Origin: Nocardia albiluteola
GTDB lineage: Bacteria > Actinomycetota > Actinomycetes > Mycobacteriales > Mycobacteriaceae
Direction of reading: 5' to 3'
DNA: 64,000 bases
NCBI RefSeq assembly: GCF_018860155.1
Contig: NZ_JAHKNI010000004.1
Location: 434,001 to 498,000 of the forward strand
The notes below the pieces were generated by a model. That model was given only the letters and a program-made list of their open reading frames with translations, had not been told where the DNA came from and did no database searches. The translations under genes and the position numbers were made by a program. Below, one piece after another: positions 43,740 through 53,549 of this stretch; the first letter of the stretch is position 1; every line of letters begins with the position of its first letter.

Positions 43740-45116
43740 CTACCGGCACAGGGCGGGACGCTTGCTGTCGAAACTCCAGTCCGGGATCAGGTATCGCATG
43801 GCGCGGGCGTCGTCGCGGGCGCCCAGGCCCTCGCGCAGGTACAGCGCGTGGGCGGCCTCGACGCGTTCGGGGTCCAGGTCGATGCCGAGGCCGGGGCGGT
43901 CGGGGACGGTCAGCAGCCCGTCGCGGATGGCGAGCGGTTCGGTGGTGATGCGCTGGCCGTCCTGCCAGATCCAGTGCGTGTCGATGGCGGTGATCTCGCC
44001 CGGCGCGGCCGCGGCCACGTGGGTGAACATGGCCAGCGACACGTCGAAGTGGTTGTTGGAGTGCGAACCCCAGGTCAGGCCCCAGGCGTCGCAGAGCTGG
44101 GCCACCCGCACCGAACCCGCCATGGTCCAGAAGTGCGGATCGGCGAGCGGAATGTCGACCGCATCGGCCCGGATGGCGTGGCCCAGTTCGCGCCAGTCGG
44201 TGGCGATCATGTTGGTCGCGGTCAGCAGGCCGGTGGCGCGGCGGAACTCGGCCATCACCTCCCGACCGGACAGCGTGCCCTCGGCCCCGACGGGATCCTC
44301 CGCGTAGGCCAGTACGTCGCGCAGCCCGCGTGCGGTGCGCACGGCGTCGGCCAGCAGCCAGCCGCCGTTGGGGTCCAGCGTGATTCGGGCCCGCGGGAAG
44401 CGCTCGGCCAGCGCCCGGACCGCCGCGGCCTCGTCGTCCGCGGCCAGTACTCCGCCCTTGAGCTTGAAATCGGCGAAGCCGTACCGGGCGTGCGCGGCCT
44501 CGGCGAGCCGCACCACCGCCTCGGGCGTCAGCGCCTCCTCGTGCCGCAGGCGCAGCCAATCGTCGGCGTCCGCGTCCTCGTCGCCGGGGCCGCGGTAGGC
44601 CAGGTCGGTGCGATTTCGATCGCCGACGAAGAACAGGTAGCCCAGCGCCCGGACCTGGCTGCGCTGCTGTCCCTCACCCAGTAGCGCGGCGACCGGCACG
44701 CCCAGATGCTGCCCGAGCAGATCCAGCAGTGCCGATTCGACCGCCGTCACCGCGTGGATGGTGACGCGCAGGTCGAAGGTCTGTGCGCCGCGCCCGCCCG
44801 CGTCGCGGTCGCCGAAGGTGCGCCGGATATCGGCCAGGACCGCGTGGTATTCACCGATCCGCCGGCCCAGCACCAGCGGGCGCGAATCCTCGAGGGTGCG
44901 CCGGATCGCCTCGCCGCCAGGGACCTCGCCGACACCGGTGTTGCCATCGGAATCGGTGAGGATCACCAGGTTCCGGGTGAAGTACGGCGCATGCGCCCCG
45001 CTGAGGTTCAGCAGCATGCTGTCGTGCCCGGCGATGGGTACCACGCGCACGTCGGTGACAACGGGAATCGAAGCGGGCGTGATGTTTCCGCTGTGCGAAG
45101 CGTTTCCGGCGGGCAT
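43740..45116 (-). CDS. gudD: Glucarate dehydratase, enolase superfamily
   Basis: 458 aa, ATG 45116 behind AAAGAGA; the frame continues to 45152 but without support. Enolase-superfamily barrel with KxK-type catalytic lysine in [10 protein letters not shown], metal ligands in ITLDPNGGW and YAEDPVG, and the catalytic His region [15 protein letters not shown], the signature of the glucarate dehydratase group. It converts D-glucarate (or L-idarate) to 5-keto-4-deoxyglucarate. Encoded 35 bp after the co-directional permease, so transport and first catabolic step form an operon. Later pathway enzymes are not in the window. Confidence 0.9.
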   Translation of the reverse strand: MPAGNASHSGNITPASIPVVTDVRVVPIAGHDSMLLNLSGAHAPYFTRNLVILTDSDGNTGVGEVPGGEAIRRTLEDSRPLVLGRRIGEYHAVLADIRRTFGDRDAGGRGAQTFDLRVTIHAVTAVESALLDLLGQHLGVPVAALLGEGQQRSQVRALGYLFFVGDRNRTDLAYRGPGDEDADADDWLRLRHEEALTPEAVVRLAEAAHARYGFADFKLKGGVLAADDEAAAVRALAERFPRARITLDPNGGWLLADAVRTARGLRDVLAYAEDPVGAEGTLSGREVMAEFRRATGLLTATNMIATDWRELGHAIRADAVDIPLADPHFWTMAGSVRVAQLCDAWGLTWGSHSNNHFDVSLAMFTHVAAAAPGEITAIDTHWIWQDGQRITTEPLAIRDGLLTVPDRPGLGIDLDPERVEAAHALYLREGLGARDDARAMRYLIPDWSFDSKRPALCR

Positions 45117-45151
45117 CAAGTCTCTTTCTGTCGGGGGTGGACAGGTGCACA

Positions 45152-46582
45152 TCAGGCCGGGGCGGGCTCGCCGCCGTCATTCAGAAGTGCGGATCGGGCA
45201 ATACCGAAGGTGTCACCGGCAGCGTCCGTGGACTTCGCGGATGCGGATGATCCGGTCGCGCCGGAGGCCTTGGCGCCCAGCCGATGTCGCTGGATCAGCA
45301 GCACCGAGGCCGCGGCCAGCGCCGACGCCGCCGCCAGCGCGTACAGCCCCCAGGTGACCGTGCCGACGGCCGATTTGATCAGCCCGAAGCCGTAGGGCGC
45401 CACGAAGCCGCCGAGATTGCCCAGCGAATTGATCACCGCAATGGCCGGGGCCAGTACCAGCGGATGCAGGGTGGACTGCGGAATCGACCAGAACAGCGGG
45501 CTGGCGCTCTTGAACCCCATCGCCGCGATGCACAGGAAAATCAGTGCGGGCCAGGGTGATACGACGGCGGCCAGGTAGGTGCCGATCGCGGCGGTGAGCA
45601 GGGATCCGATCAGCAGCGGGCGGCGGTTGCCGGTGCGGTCGCCGATGCGGGCGGTGAAATACATCGCGAAGCACGCGCTGATCCAGGGCAGCGCCGAAAG
45701 CAGTCCGACGGTCACGTCGCCGAGGCCGTGGATGCGCCGCACGATAGTGGGCAGCCAGAACGTATTGGCGTAGATCGAGAGTTGTATCGCGAAATAGATC
45801 CAGCAGAACAACAGCATCTGCGGATCGGCCAGCATGCGCCAGCGCGAGCGGGTGCGCTTGCCGGAGGTCGAAACGACCTGCTGTTCCTCGGAATCCACCG
45901 CCTCGGCCAGCGCGGTGCGCTCCGCGGCGCTAAGCCACTTCGCGTCCGCGATCCGGGAATCGAGCAGCGCATAGGCCAGCACGCCGACCGCCACCGACAG
46001 CAGCCCCTCGATGCCGAACATCCACTGCCAGCCGTGCACTCCCAGCAGCCCGTTCATGCTGAGCAGTGGGCCGGAGACGGGGCCGGACACCGCGGCGGCG
46101 ACCGAGGATCCGGCGACGAACAGCGCGGTGGCACGCCCGCGATGCGCATTGGGTAGCCATTTGGCCAGGTAGAAGATGACCGCGGGGAAGAAACCGGCCT
46201 CCGTGGCGCCCAGCAGGAAGCGCAGCACATAGAACATCTCCGCATCGCGGACGAAGACCATCGCGGCGGCGACCACACCCCAGGTGACCATGATGCGGGT
46301 GAGCCAGACGCGCGCCCCGAACTTCTCCAGCATCATGTTGCTGGGCAGTTCGAATATCGCGTAGGCGACGAAGAAGATGCCCGCGCCGAATCCGTATGCT
46401 GCCGCGCCGATTCCGACGTCCGCCTGCAGATATTTGGTGGCATATCCGATATTCGCGCGATCGAATTGATTGCAGATCAGCATGAGAATCAGCAGCGGAA
46501 CCACGCGGCGGAAGAATTTCGCCACCGCCGTATCCAACGGCGCCGCCGATTGCGGGGCGGTGAGAGGTCGAGTGAACCGCAT
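45152..46582 (-). CDS. gudP: MFS anion:cation symporter, glucarate/galactarate permease-like
   Basis: 476 aa, 12 predicted membrane helices. ACS-family (phthalate permease) features: [17 protein letters not shown] in helix 1, [20 protein letters not shown] between helices 2 and 3, and [21 protein letters not shown]. Members carry organic anions; the adjacent glucarate dehydratase makes glucarate the likely substrate. The C terminus carries an extra Ala/Ser/Gly tail ([19 protein letters not shown]). The ATG at 46582 is preceded by AAAGGAGT. Confidence 0.85.
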   Translation of the reverse strand: MRFTRPLTAPQSAAPLDTAVAKFFRRVVPLLILMLICNQFDRANIGYATKYLQADVGIGAAAYGFGAGIFFVAYAIFELPSNMMLEKFGARVWLTRIMVTWGVVAAAMVFVRDAEMFYVLRFLLGATEAGFFPAVIFYLAKWLPNAHRGRATALFVAGSSVAAAVSGPVSGPLLSMNGLLGVHGWQWMFGIEGLLSVAVGVLAYALLDSRIADAKWLSAAERTALAEAVDSEEQQVVSTSGKRTRSRWRMLADPQMLLFCWIYFAIQLSIYANTFWLPTIVRRIHGLGDVTVGLLSALPWISACFAMYFTARIGDRTGNRRPLLIGSLLTAAIGTYLAAVVSPWPALIFLCIAAMGFKSASPLFWSIPQSTLHPLVLAPAIAVINSLGNLGGFVAPYGFGLIKSAVGTVTWGLYALAAASALAAASVLLIQRHRLGAKASGATGSSASAKSTDAAGDTFGIARSALLNDGGEPAPA

Positions 46583-46906
46583 CGCCCACTCCTTTCGATC
46601 CGGGAATCACGGCGCGCCCAGGCGCCGCGATCGAGCGCATCGATCCACGTGACTCGCCTCACGCTTTGGCGAGATTACGGCCGGTCGGTGATGCCTGTCC
46701 AACACCGATCATGAATGGATTGATGCTCTCGCGGTATCGGATTGTCGCCTGATCGCCGTCGTGTATCGACGCTGGATTCGGATAGTGCGGCCGCTCGCGT
46801 GTCGCTGGACGACGGTGGCGCGGAGAATGCCGGTGTGCCCGGCCGTGAACCGATGGCCCCACAGCGGATGTGCGGCTGTGCCGGACGGGGTGTTACGTTC
46901 GGTCGG
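46583..46906. other. Divergent intergenic region between gudP and the thiolase fusion
   Basis: 324 bp, probably carrying two promoters. TACGTT (46894-46899) 7 bp before the GTG at 46907 suggests a leaderless start for the thiolase fusion. Partial dyads GTGA-CTCGCC-TCAC (about 46649-46662) and TCGGTG/CACCGA (about 46684-46707) are possible operators for gudP. No glucarate regulator gene is adjacent. Confidence 0.4.
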
Positions 46907-49330
46907 GTGTCTGCCGAATTGTCCGCTCTGCCATCGAATACCCCGGTCATCGTCGGGGTCGGGCAGTTCTCCGAACGCATCGACGACCAGGACTATCGGG
47001 CCCTGTCCGCGGCGGATCTGGCCGCCGGGGCCCTCCGGGCCGCGATCGCCGATACCGATGCGGATGCAGCGGCTGTCGTGGATGCACTCGATACGTTCGC
47101 CGCGGTTCGGGCATTCGATGCCGCGCATCCGTTCGCCACGGCGCCGCTGGGCGCCCCCGACAACGTGGCACGGGCGGTGGCCGCGCGGGTCGGTGCTCGA
47201 CCGCGCCGGGCGATCCTGGGCCCTACCGGCGGGCAAAGTCCGCAACGACTGCTCACCGAGCTGTGCGGCGACATCGCCGACGGCCGCTGCGAGGCAGCGG
47301 TGCTCTTCGGCGCGGAGGCGATCTCCACCGTCCGGAACCTGATGGCTCGGCCCGCCAACGGGGACCGCAAGTCTGCGGAGCCGACGGGGTCGGATACCGA
47401 GCGCCCGGACTTCACCGAGCACGCGCCGGGCTCGCTCGATGATCGCGGGTACGGCACCGACGGCATGACGCCGGCTCAGGCCGTGATCCACCACATGGGC
47501 GAGGCCGCCGTGTTCTACACGGTCTTCGAGAACGCCCGCCGGGCCCGGCTCGGTGTGACGCGCGCGGAGTACGCGCGGTCGATGGGGGAGCTGTTCGCCC
47601 CGATGAGCGCGCTTGCCGCCGACAACCCGCACGCGGCCGCGCCCGTCGCGCGTGCCGCGGAGGATCTGGTCGCGGTGGGGGAGCGCAACCGGCTGATCAC
47701 CGATGCCTACCCCCGGCTGCTGGTCGCCCGGGATCAGGTCAATCAGGCCGGCGCGATCGTCGTGGTGTCGCTGGATCTCGCGCGACGCCTGGGCGTCCCG
47801 GAGGCGCGGATGGTGTTCCTGCACGGGCACGCCGATCTGACCGAACGCGAGATGCTGGTGCGGCCCGATCTGGGTAGCAGCCCGGCCGCCGTCGCGGCGG
47901 TCCGGTGCGCCCTCGACATGGCGGGCATCGGTGTGGACGAGCTGACCGTCATGGATCTGTACAGCTGCTTTCCGATCGCGGTGTTCAACATCTGCGACGG
48001 GCTGGGCCTGGATCCGGGGGATCCGCGGGGCCTGTCGGTCACCGGCGGCCTGCCGTACTTCGGCGGCCCCGGCAACAACTATACGACCCACGCCATCGCC
48101 GAAGTCGTTGCGCGCGTTCGCGATCAGCCAAGTAGCTACGGGTTGGTGGTGGCCAACGGGGGACTGCTCAGCAAGCATTCGGCGGGTGTCTATGCGAGCA
48201 CCCCTGTCGCGTGGCGGCCGGGCGATACGACTGCCGTTCAGACCGCGCTCGATGCGGCACCGGCGGTTCCGGTCGCGTTCCACGCGGACGGCTGGGCCAG
48301 GATCGACAGCTACGCGGTGCGTTTCGAGCGGGACGGGTCCCGGATCGGCATCGTGGCGGGCCGGCTCGACGACGGCCGCCGCTTCCTGGCCAACACCCTG
48401 GACGGCGACGACGCCCTGATCGATGCGCTGACCGGGGATGGTGAGCCGATCGGCGCACGCATCTTCGCCCGCTCGACGGACGCGGGCAACCGGGTCGCGT
48501 TCACCCGGGAGCGGATGGACGAATGCCTCGGCGCGCCGGTGACCACGTTCCGGGAGGCGTACGACCGGGTGCAGCTCACCCGGTCGGGGCACGTGCTCGA
48601 GGTGATGATCAACAGGCCCGATGTGGGCAACGCGCTGGACGCCCGAGCCCACCGCGAGCTCGACGAGATCTTCACCGCGTTCGAGCGGGACAGCGAACTG
48701 TGGGTGGCGATTCTCGGCGGGGTCGGCGAGGAGGCGTTCTGTGTGGGCGCCGACCTGGGTGCCGTCGGCTCACCACTGCAGTTGATGTCGTTGCCGCGCA
48801 GTGGATTCGGTGGACTGTCCGCGCGCCGTCTCGGTAAGCCGGTGATCGCGGCGGTGAACGGCCGCGCCGACAGCGGCGGCCTGGAACTGGCCCTGGCCTG
48901 CCGGCTCGTCGTCGCCGACGAGGCCGCGTCGTTCGCGTTGCCGGACACCGGGATCGGGCAGCCGCCCGGCGCGGGGGTGCTGGTGCGCCTGCCGCGGATC
49001 GTGGGCCGGGCGCTGGCGCACGACATGATCGTCACCGGCCGCCGGATCGACGCCGCCGAGGCGCTGGCCGCCGGACTCGTCGCCCGCACCGCGCCCACCG
49101 GCAAAGCGCTGGCCGCCGCCCGGGAGATGGCCGCCGACATCGTCACCCGCTCACCCGTCGCGATCCGCACCGCGCTGTCGTATCTGGACCACGCCGAGCA
49201 AATCACCGATCCCGTTGCCGCCATAGCGAATCCGGCCCAACTGCTGGATTCTCTCATCGCCCATGACGATCCGGCCGAGGGGTTGGCCGCCCTGCACGAA
49301 CGCCGAGTCCCGCACTGGCGCAACACATAA
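46907..49330 (+). CDS. Fused thiolase-like (SCPx/TLP1-type) and enoyl-CoA hydratase protein
   Basis: 807 aa from GTG 46907. Residues 1-~440 are thiolase-superfamily (VIVGVGQFSER, LGPTGGQSPQRLLTELC, GGLPYFGGPGNNYTTHAIAE with the catalytic His). Residues ~440-530 resemble the extra C-terminal domain of thiolase-like protein type 1. Residues ~550-807 are a crotonase with oxyanion-hole ADLGAV region and SGGLELALACRLV Glu retained, but the second Glu is Asp in FALPDTGIGQPPG. It probably works on an acyl-CoA beta-oxidation or side-chain cleavage step; order of catalysis is unknown. Joining these activities in one chain without an acyl-CoA dehydrogenase is unusual. Confidence 0.82.
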   Translation: MSAELSALPSNTPVIVGVGQFSERIDDQDYRALSAADLAAGALRAAIADTDADAAAVVDALDTFAAVRAFDAAHPFATAPLGAPDNVARAVAARVGARPRRAILGPTGGQSPQRLLTELCGDIADGRCEAAVLFGAEAISTVRNLMARPANGDRKSAEPTGSDTERPDFTEHAPGSLDDRGYGTDGMTPAQAVIHHMGEAAVFYTVFENARRARLGVTRAEYARSMGELFAPMSALAADNPHAAAPVARAAEDLVAVGERNRLITDAYPRLLVARDQVNQAGAIVVVSLDLARRLGVPEARMVFLHGHADLTEREMLVRPDLGSSPAAVAAVRCALDMAGIGVDELTVMDLYSCFPIAVFNICDGLGLDPGDPRGLSVTGGLPYFGGPGNNYTTHAIAEVVARVRDQPSSYGLVVANGGLLSKHSAGVYASTPVAWRPGDTTAVQTALDAAPAVPVAFHADGWARIDSYAVRFERDGSRIGIVAGRLDDGRRFLANTLDGDDALIDALTGDGEPIGARIFARSTDAGNRVAFTRERMDECLGAPVTTFREAYDRVQLTRSGHVLEVMINRPDVGNALDARAHRELDEIFTAFERDSELWVAILGGVGEEAFCVGADLGAVGSPLQLMSLPRSGFGGLSARRLGKPVIAAVNGRADSGGLELALACRLVVADEAASFALPDTGIGQPPGAGVLVRLPRIVGRALAHDMIVTGRRIDAAEALAAGLVARTAPTGKALAAAREMAADIVTRSPVAIRTALSYLDHAEQITDPVAAIANPAQLLDSLIAHDDPAEGLAALHERRVPHWRNT

Positions 49331-49481
49331 GGGCGTACGAGGTTCCTCGAGCCGGCATATACGCCCATCCGAGCTGACGTAGGTAATCGTAGGTATTCCC
49401 GGCGGTTGGAAGACGTTGTGAGTGTGTACTGTCACGAACCGTTCTGCGTAGTCCGCAAGTGCCGGGCAACATGATCCGGAG

Positions 49482-49802
49482 ATGCGGCAGAACTGGTGCG
49501 CGGAAGCGGCCGCGACACCCGAAGCGGCCTGCGGTGCAGGGTATTACGCGATCGACCACTACGACCTGAAGATCGCCGTCGGCTGGCTGATGTACAACGG
49601 CTCCATCGACTGCGTCGTCACATGGAAGACCCAGCAGGTCGGAACGAGTACGCCGCTGGTGGCCTCGGTAGGGGCGGGCCCTGTCTACTGGAACGCCCCG
49701 CACTCGTGCATCGAGTGGTACGTCTCCGACCCCTCTACGTTTCCGGGGGGAGCAACCGGCCGGTGCGCTGCGGCTGACAGCTTCTGGCGCATGGGTTGGT
49801 GA
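49482..49802 (+). CDS. Hypothetical Trp/Cys-rich protein
   Basis: 106 aa, ATG 49482. The sequence looks like a mature exported protein (YYAIDHYDLKIAVGWLMYNG, CVVTWKTQQVG, four Trp near the C-terminal half, paired Cys) but no signal peptide lies in frame, and a stop at 49449-49451 closes the frame upstream. It may therefore be the 3' part of a gene that lost its 5' end. No family recognised. Confidence 0.45.
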   Translation: MRQNWCAEAAATPEAACGAGYYAIDHYDLKIAVGWLMYNGSIDCVVTWKTQQVGTSTPLVASVGAGPVYWNAPHSCIEWYVSDPSTFPGGATGRCAAADSFWRMGW

Positions 49803-49912
49803 ACCGGCGTGCGAGCCGGGGGTCTCGTGGTGTTGGTGCGAAACGTGCTGAAGCTGCTCTGATCTGGGGTCCCCTATAGTGTTGGTGAGATTTGGGATGA
49901 GAGGGGGGCGCG

Positions 49913-52900
49913 GTGAGTGGTCCATGGTTCGACAAGTTCACCGACGCGGAATCCAAAGCCGCCCTGGGGCAGTCGACGGTGCTGAGTACGGCCGACGGCT
50001 ACTGGTGGCGCCTCGATCCCGGCTCCACGTGGATGTGGCACAACGGGACGTATTGGCAGTACGCCTCACCGCCTTTCGATGCGGGGGTCCGGTGTGGTGC
50101 GCGGATCGCCGAGCAACATCCCGTCGCGCCGCCTCCGGGTGCGCCGGGGTCGGCGACACCGCCTCCGCTCGGTATGTCCGCCCCGGCGACCCCGCCTCCG
50201 TTGGGTCCGGCCGGCGGGTCGACACCCCCGCCACTGGGATCGTCAAGCCCGGCGACCCCGCCGCCGCCCGGGCCCGCTGGCGGTGCGACTCCGCCCCCGT
50301 TGAGACCGTCCGGTGCGGCTACACCTCCTCCGCTCGGATCATCCAGCCCGACGGCTCCACCGCCGTTGAGACCGTCCGGCCCGGCTACCCCGCCTTCGAT
50401 GGGACCCTCCGGCGGGACGACTCCTCCGCCGCTCGGATCGGCCGCTGCGGCTGCGCCGCCTCCACTCGGATCATATTCTCCTGCACCGCAATCGAGCATG
50501 CAGCGGCCTGCCACCGATCCTGGGTGGCGCGGGCCGGGCGCCGATAAGTCCGGCCGGGGAGCCGGTTCGATGGATGCGTCCGGACGGGGTCTCGGCGCGG
50601 GACACGGACCCGGTTCCGTTCCGGCAGGTCAGCGGCGACCTCCCGCACCGCCGCCGCAGCGGCCTGCCGTCTTCGGCCCGCAACCGCCGGGTTCCCCCGC
50701 GCCCGAAACCGTCCGGTGGGGATCGTCGGAGCACGCTGCACAATACGACGCGGCGAACCGCCCCGGTATCGATCCGGGGCAACCATCGACCGGGCCGCAC
50801 ACTGCGCCACCTGCCGGGGAAGAGTCGGGCGTATCATCTTCCGGGACTGCGCAACTCGCGCCTGGCGGCGCGAACGGCCCGGCCCCGAACATACGGGGCG
50901 GGGGCGCGCAGACGAACAGCGCTGCACAGCAATCTGATCCGCAGGGGCATGTACCCGCTCGAACCCCCGCCGCCACCGTGCAACCGCTGCCGCACGGCTA
51001 TCCACTCGTCGCCGTAGAACCGGTGGCCCCGTTCCTCGAACGCGCGGTGCGGGTGATCGGCTGGGCGGACGGAACCCGGCACAACGACGCCGCCGAGAAC
51101 CAGCCGAACCCGGTGATGCTGTTCATCGGCGCACCCCATTCCGGCCAGGCGCGGCTGGCGAAGGCCGTGCGCATTGCGGTCGGCGGCGCCGGAGTTCAGC
51201 TGAGCGGCCTGATGTTCAGTACCGGTGCCGAGATCGTCAAGCGCGCGACCGACCGTGAGTGCTCGGTCGCGGTCGACCTGCATGACACGATCTACGATGC
51301 CTTCGGGGCCGAAGAAGCCACGATGATGGTCATCGAGGACGCCGACATCTTGTTCGACTCCGCGAACGCGGCCGAATCGCTCGAGACCCTCCTGGCCGCC
51401 TCGCACGACGAAAACACCTGTGGCGCACTCGTGATGTGCGGAACCGCCGAGGGCATGCTCGGCGCCATCACCGAGGGCGCGCCCGAATTCATCCGCCGCG
51501 CACTGACGTACACCCTCCCGGATCTCACCGAGCCCGTCGCCGCGGCGGCCCTGATCCAGGAAATCGTGACACACATGGACGTCACGATCACCGATCCCGC
51601 ACGGACGATGCTCGCCGAGCACCTGTGTGCCCATCACGGAAATGCCCGGACCACCAGCGATCTGCTGAGCGCGGCCAGCCAGGCCGCCGTGGTCGAGGGC
51701 TCCACCGGCGCCGACGGCAGGGTCCTGGTCGATGCCGTGCATCTGGCGGGGCTCGAGGTGGCGCCCAAGGACAAGAAGAAGCCCGGTAAGAGCCTGTCCG
51801 AGTTGATGACCAGGCTGGACGACATGATCGGCCTGGACTCGGTGAAGGAGCGAGTCCGCGCGCTGGCCGCTGAGGTCGAGGTGGATTCGCGGCGGCGCGA
51901 GGCGGGGCTGTCGGTGCCGCCCCGCAGCAGGCACCTGGTGTTCACCGGCAACCCGGGCACCGCGAAAACCACTGTGGCCCGGCTGATCGCTGAGATCTAT
52001 CGGGCCCTGGGCGTCGTCGCCGAGGGACAGCTGGTCGAGACCCAGCGCGCCGATCTGGTGGCCGGATACCTCGGCCAGACCGCCCCCAAGACGCGTGCAC
52101 AGGTCGAAAAGGCCCTGGGTGGAGTGCTTTTCATCGACGAGGCCTACTCCTTGGCCAAGGGCGACGACGCGGACTTCGGCCAGGAGGCGATCGACGAGCT
52201 GCTGGTACAGCTGGAGAACCGGCGCGAGGACTTCGTGGTGATCGTCGCGGGCTACACCAAGGAGATGGAGGACTTCCTCGACTCCAACCCCGGCCTGCGT
52301 TCGCGCTTCGGCAACCGGATCGAGTTCCCGGACTACTCCAACGACGAGCTGGCGAAGATCTATGTCGCCATCGCCAAGTCCCAGGACTACCGGCTGTCCG
52401 ATGATCTGATCGCGGCGCTGCCGGAGCGCATGGGCCGTATCCCCCGCGGGCCCGGATTCGCCAATGGCCGTTCCGCGCGAATGCTTTTCGAGCAGACCAC
52501 CTCCGGCCAGTCCGCCCGCCTCAGCGACGGCGAGGGCGATCTGCAGGAGCTGACGTTGGCGGATCTGCCCGCACCGGGCACCGGCGGCATGGGCCCGGGC
52601 GGCAACACCCCGCGCCGGTCCCTGACCGACGTGATCGCCGAACTCGACGGCATGATTGGCCTGGAATCGGTGAAACACCAGGTGCGTTCGCTGGCGACCG
52701 AGGTGCGCATGGACGCCCGACGCAAGGCCTCGGGCCTGCCGGTAGGCGTCCGCAGCAGGCACCTGATCTTCCTCGGCAATCCCGGCACGGCCAAGACCAC
52801 GGTCGCGCGCCTGATCGCCCAGATCTACCGCGAACTCGGCGTCGTCAGCTCCGGGCATCTGGTCGAATGCAGCCGCACGGACCTGATCGGACAGTACATC

Positions 52901-53431
52901 GGCCAGACCGCGCCCAAGACTCGCAAGGTGATCGAAAGTTCCATCGGCGGAGTGCTTTTCATCGACGAGGCGTACACCTTGGCAGGGCACGGCGAGAACG
53001 ATTTCGGCAGCGAGGCCATCGCGGAGCTGCTGGTGCAGATGGAGAACCGGCGCGACGAAATCCTCGTGATCGCCGCCGGATATCCGAAGGAGATGGACGC
53101 CTTCCTGGACGACAACCCGGGCATGCGTTCGCGTTTCGGCACGACGATTGTCTTCGAGGACTACACCGACGACGAACTCGCGCGGATCTTCACCGCGATG
53201 GCGACCTCGCAGAAGTACACCCTCGCCGACGATCTGGTGGAGGCCCTGGGCCCACACATCGCGAGGATCGATCGCAACAACGCCTTCGCCAACGGCCGCA
53301 CCATGCGTCAGCTGCTCGAGCACGCCATCGGCCGGCAGGCCATGCGGCTGGGTGGCCTCGACGGCGACCTGGACGCGCTGTCCGACGACGAGCTCCAGAC
53401 GCTGCGCGCCGCCGACCTAGCGGACGACTGA
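49913..53431 (+). CDS. Triple-AAA EccA/CbxX-like ATPase with Pro-rich N terminus
   Basis: 1172 aa, GTG 49913. Residues 1-60 are Trp-rich (STADGYWWRLDPGSTWMWHN). About 60-340 is PPPLG/TPPP low-complexity. A degenerate AAA module (about 365-600; P-loop position GAPHSGQARLAK lacks the GKT/S) follows, then two intact CbxX/CfxQ-type AAA domains with GNPGTAKTTVARLIA Walker A (~681, ~956) and GGVLFIDEAY Walker B (~740, ~1014). The CbxX/EccA family includes the cytosolic chaperone ATPases of type VII secretion. No ecc genes are adjacent, so it may serve substrates encoded elsewhere, including those in this window. A TATAGT at 49874-49879 is a plausible -10. Confidence 0.85.
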   Translation: MSGPWFDKFTDAESKAALGQSTVLSTADGYWWRLDPGSTWMWHNGTYWQYASPPFDAGVRCGARIAEQHPVAPPPGAPGSATPPPLGMSAPATPPPLGPAGGSTPPPLGSSSPATPPPPGPAGGATPPPLRPSGAATPPPLGSSSPTAPPPLRPSGPATPPSMGPSGGTTPPPLGSAAAAAPPPLGSYSPAPQSSMQRPATDPGWRGPGADKSGRGAGSMDASGRGLGAGHGPGSVPAGQRRPPAPPPQRPAVFGPQPPGSPAPETVRWGSSEHAAQYDAANRPGIDPGQPSTGPHTAPPAGEESGVSSSGTAQLAPGGANGPAPNIRGGGAQTNSAAQQSDPQGHVPARTPAATVQPLPHGYPLVAVEPVAPFLERAVRVIGWADGTRHNDAAENQPNPVMLFIGAPHSGQARLAKAVRIAVGGAGVQLSGLMFSTGAEIVKRATDRECSVAVDLHDTIYDAFGAEEATMMVIEDADILFDSANAAESLETLLAASHDENTCGALVMCGTAEGMLGAITEGAPEFIRRALTYTLPDLTEPVAAAALIQEIVTHMDVTITDPARTMLAEHLCAHHGNARTTSDLLSAASQAAVVEGSTGADGRVLVDAVHLAGLEVAPKDKKKPGKSLSELMTRLDDMIGLDSVKERVRALAAEVEVDSRRREAGLSVPPRSRHLVFTGNPGTAKTTVARLIAEIYRALGVVAEGQLVETQRADLVAGYLGQTAPKTRAQVEKALGGVLFIDEAYSLAKGDDADFGQEAIDELLVQLENRREDFVVIVAGYTKEMEDFLDSNPGLRSRFGNRIEFPDYSNDELAKIYVAIAKSQDYRLSDDLIAALPERMGRIPRGPGFANGRSARMLFEQTTSGQSARLSDGEGDLQELTLADLPAPGTGGMGPGGNTPRRSLTDVIAELDGMIGLESVKHQVRSLATEVRMDARRKASGLPVGVRSRHLIFLGNPGTAKTTVARLIAQIYRELGVVSSGHLVECSRTDLIGQYIGQTAPKTRKVIESSIGGVLFIDEAYTLAGHGENDFGSEAIAELLVQMENRRDEILVIAAGYPKEMDAFLDDNPGMRSRFGTTIVFEDYTDDELARIFTAMATSQKYTLADDLVEALGPHIARIDRNNAFANGRTMRQLLEHAIGRQAMRLGGLDGDLDALSDDELQTLRAADLADD

Positions 53432-53549
53432 GCCCTCGAGGGCGACCGACCGTCACCGAATCGGGCACGGCCGCGGCGATGATTTCTCGGCTCACCGCGT
53501 GTCTACATATTCGAGGACGTGTCGTCCTCTCGCGCGCACAGGAGGACCG

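Noticed and set aside
50834..53323. Minus-strand ORF of 829 aa opposite the triple-AAA ATPase
   Set aside because: Antisense shadow of clear Walker-motif coding sequence.
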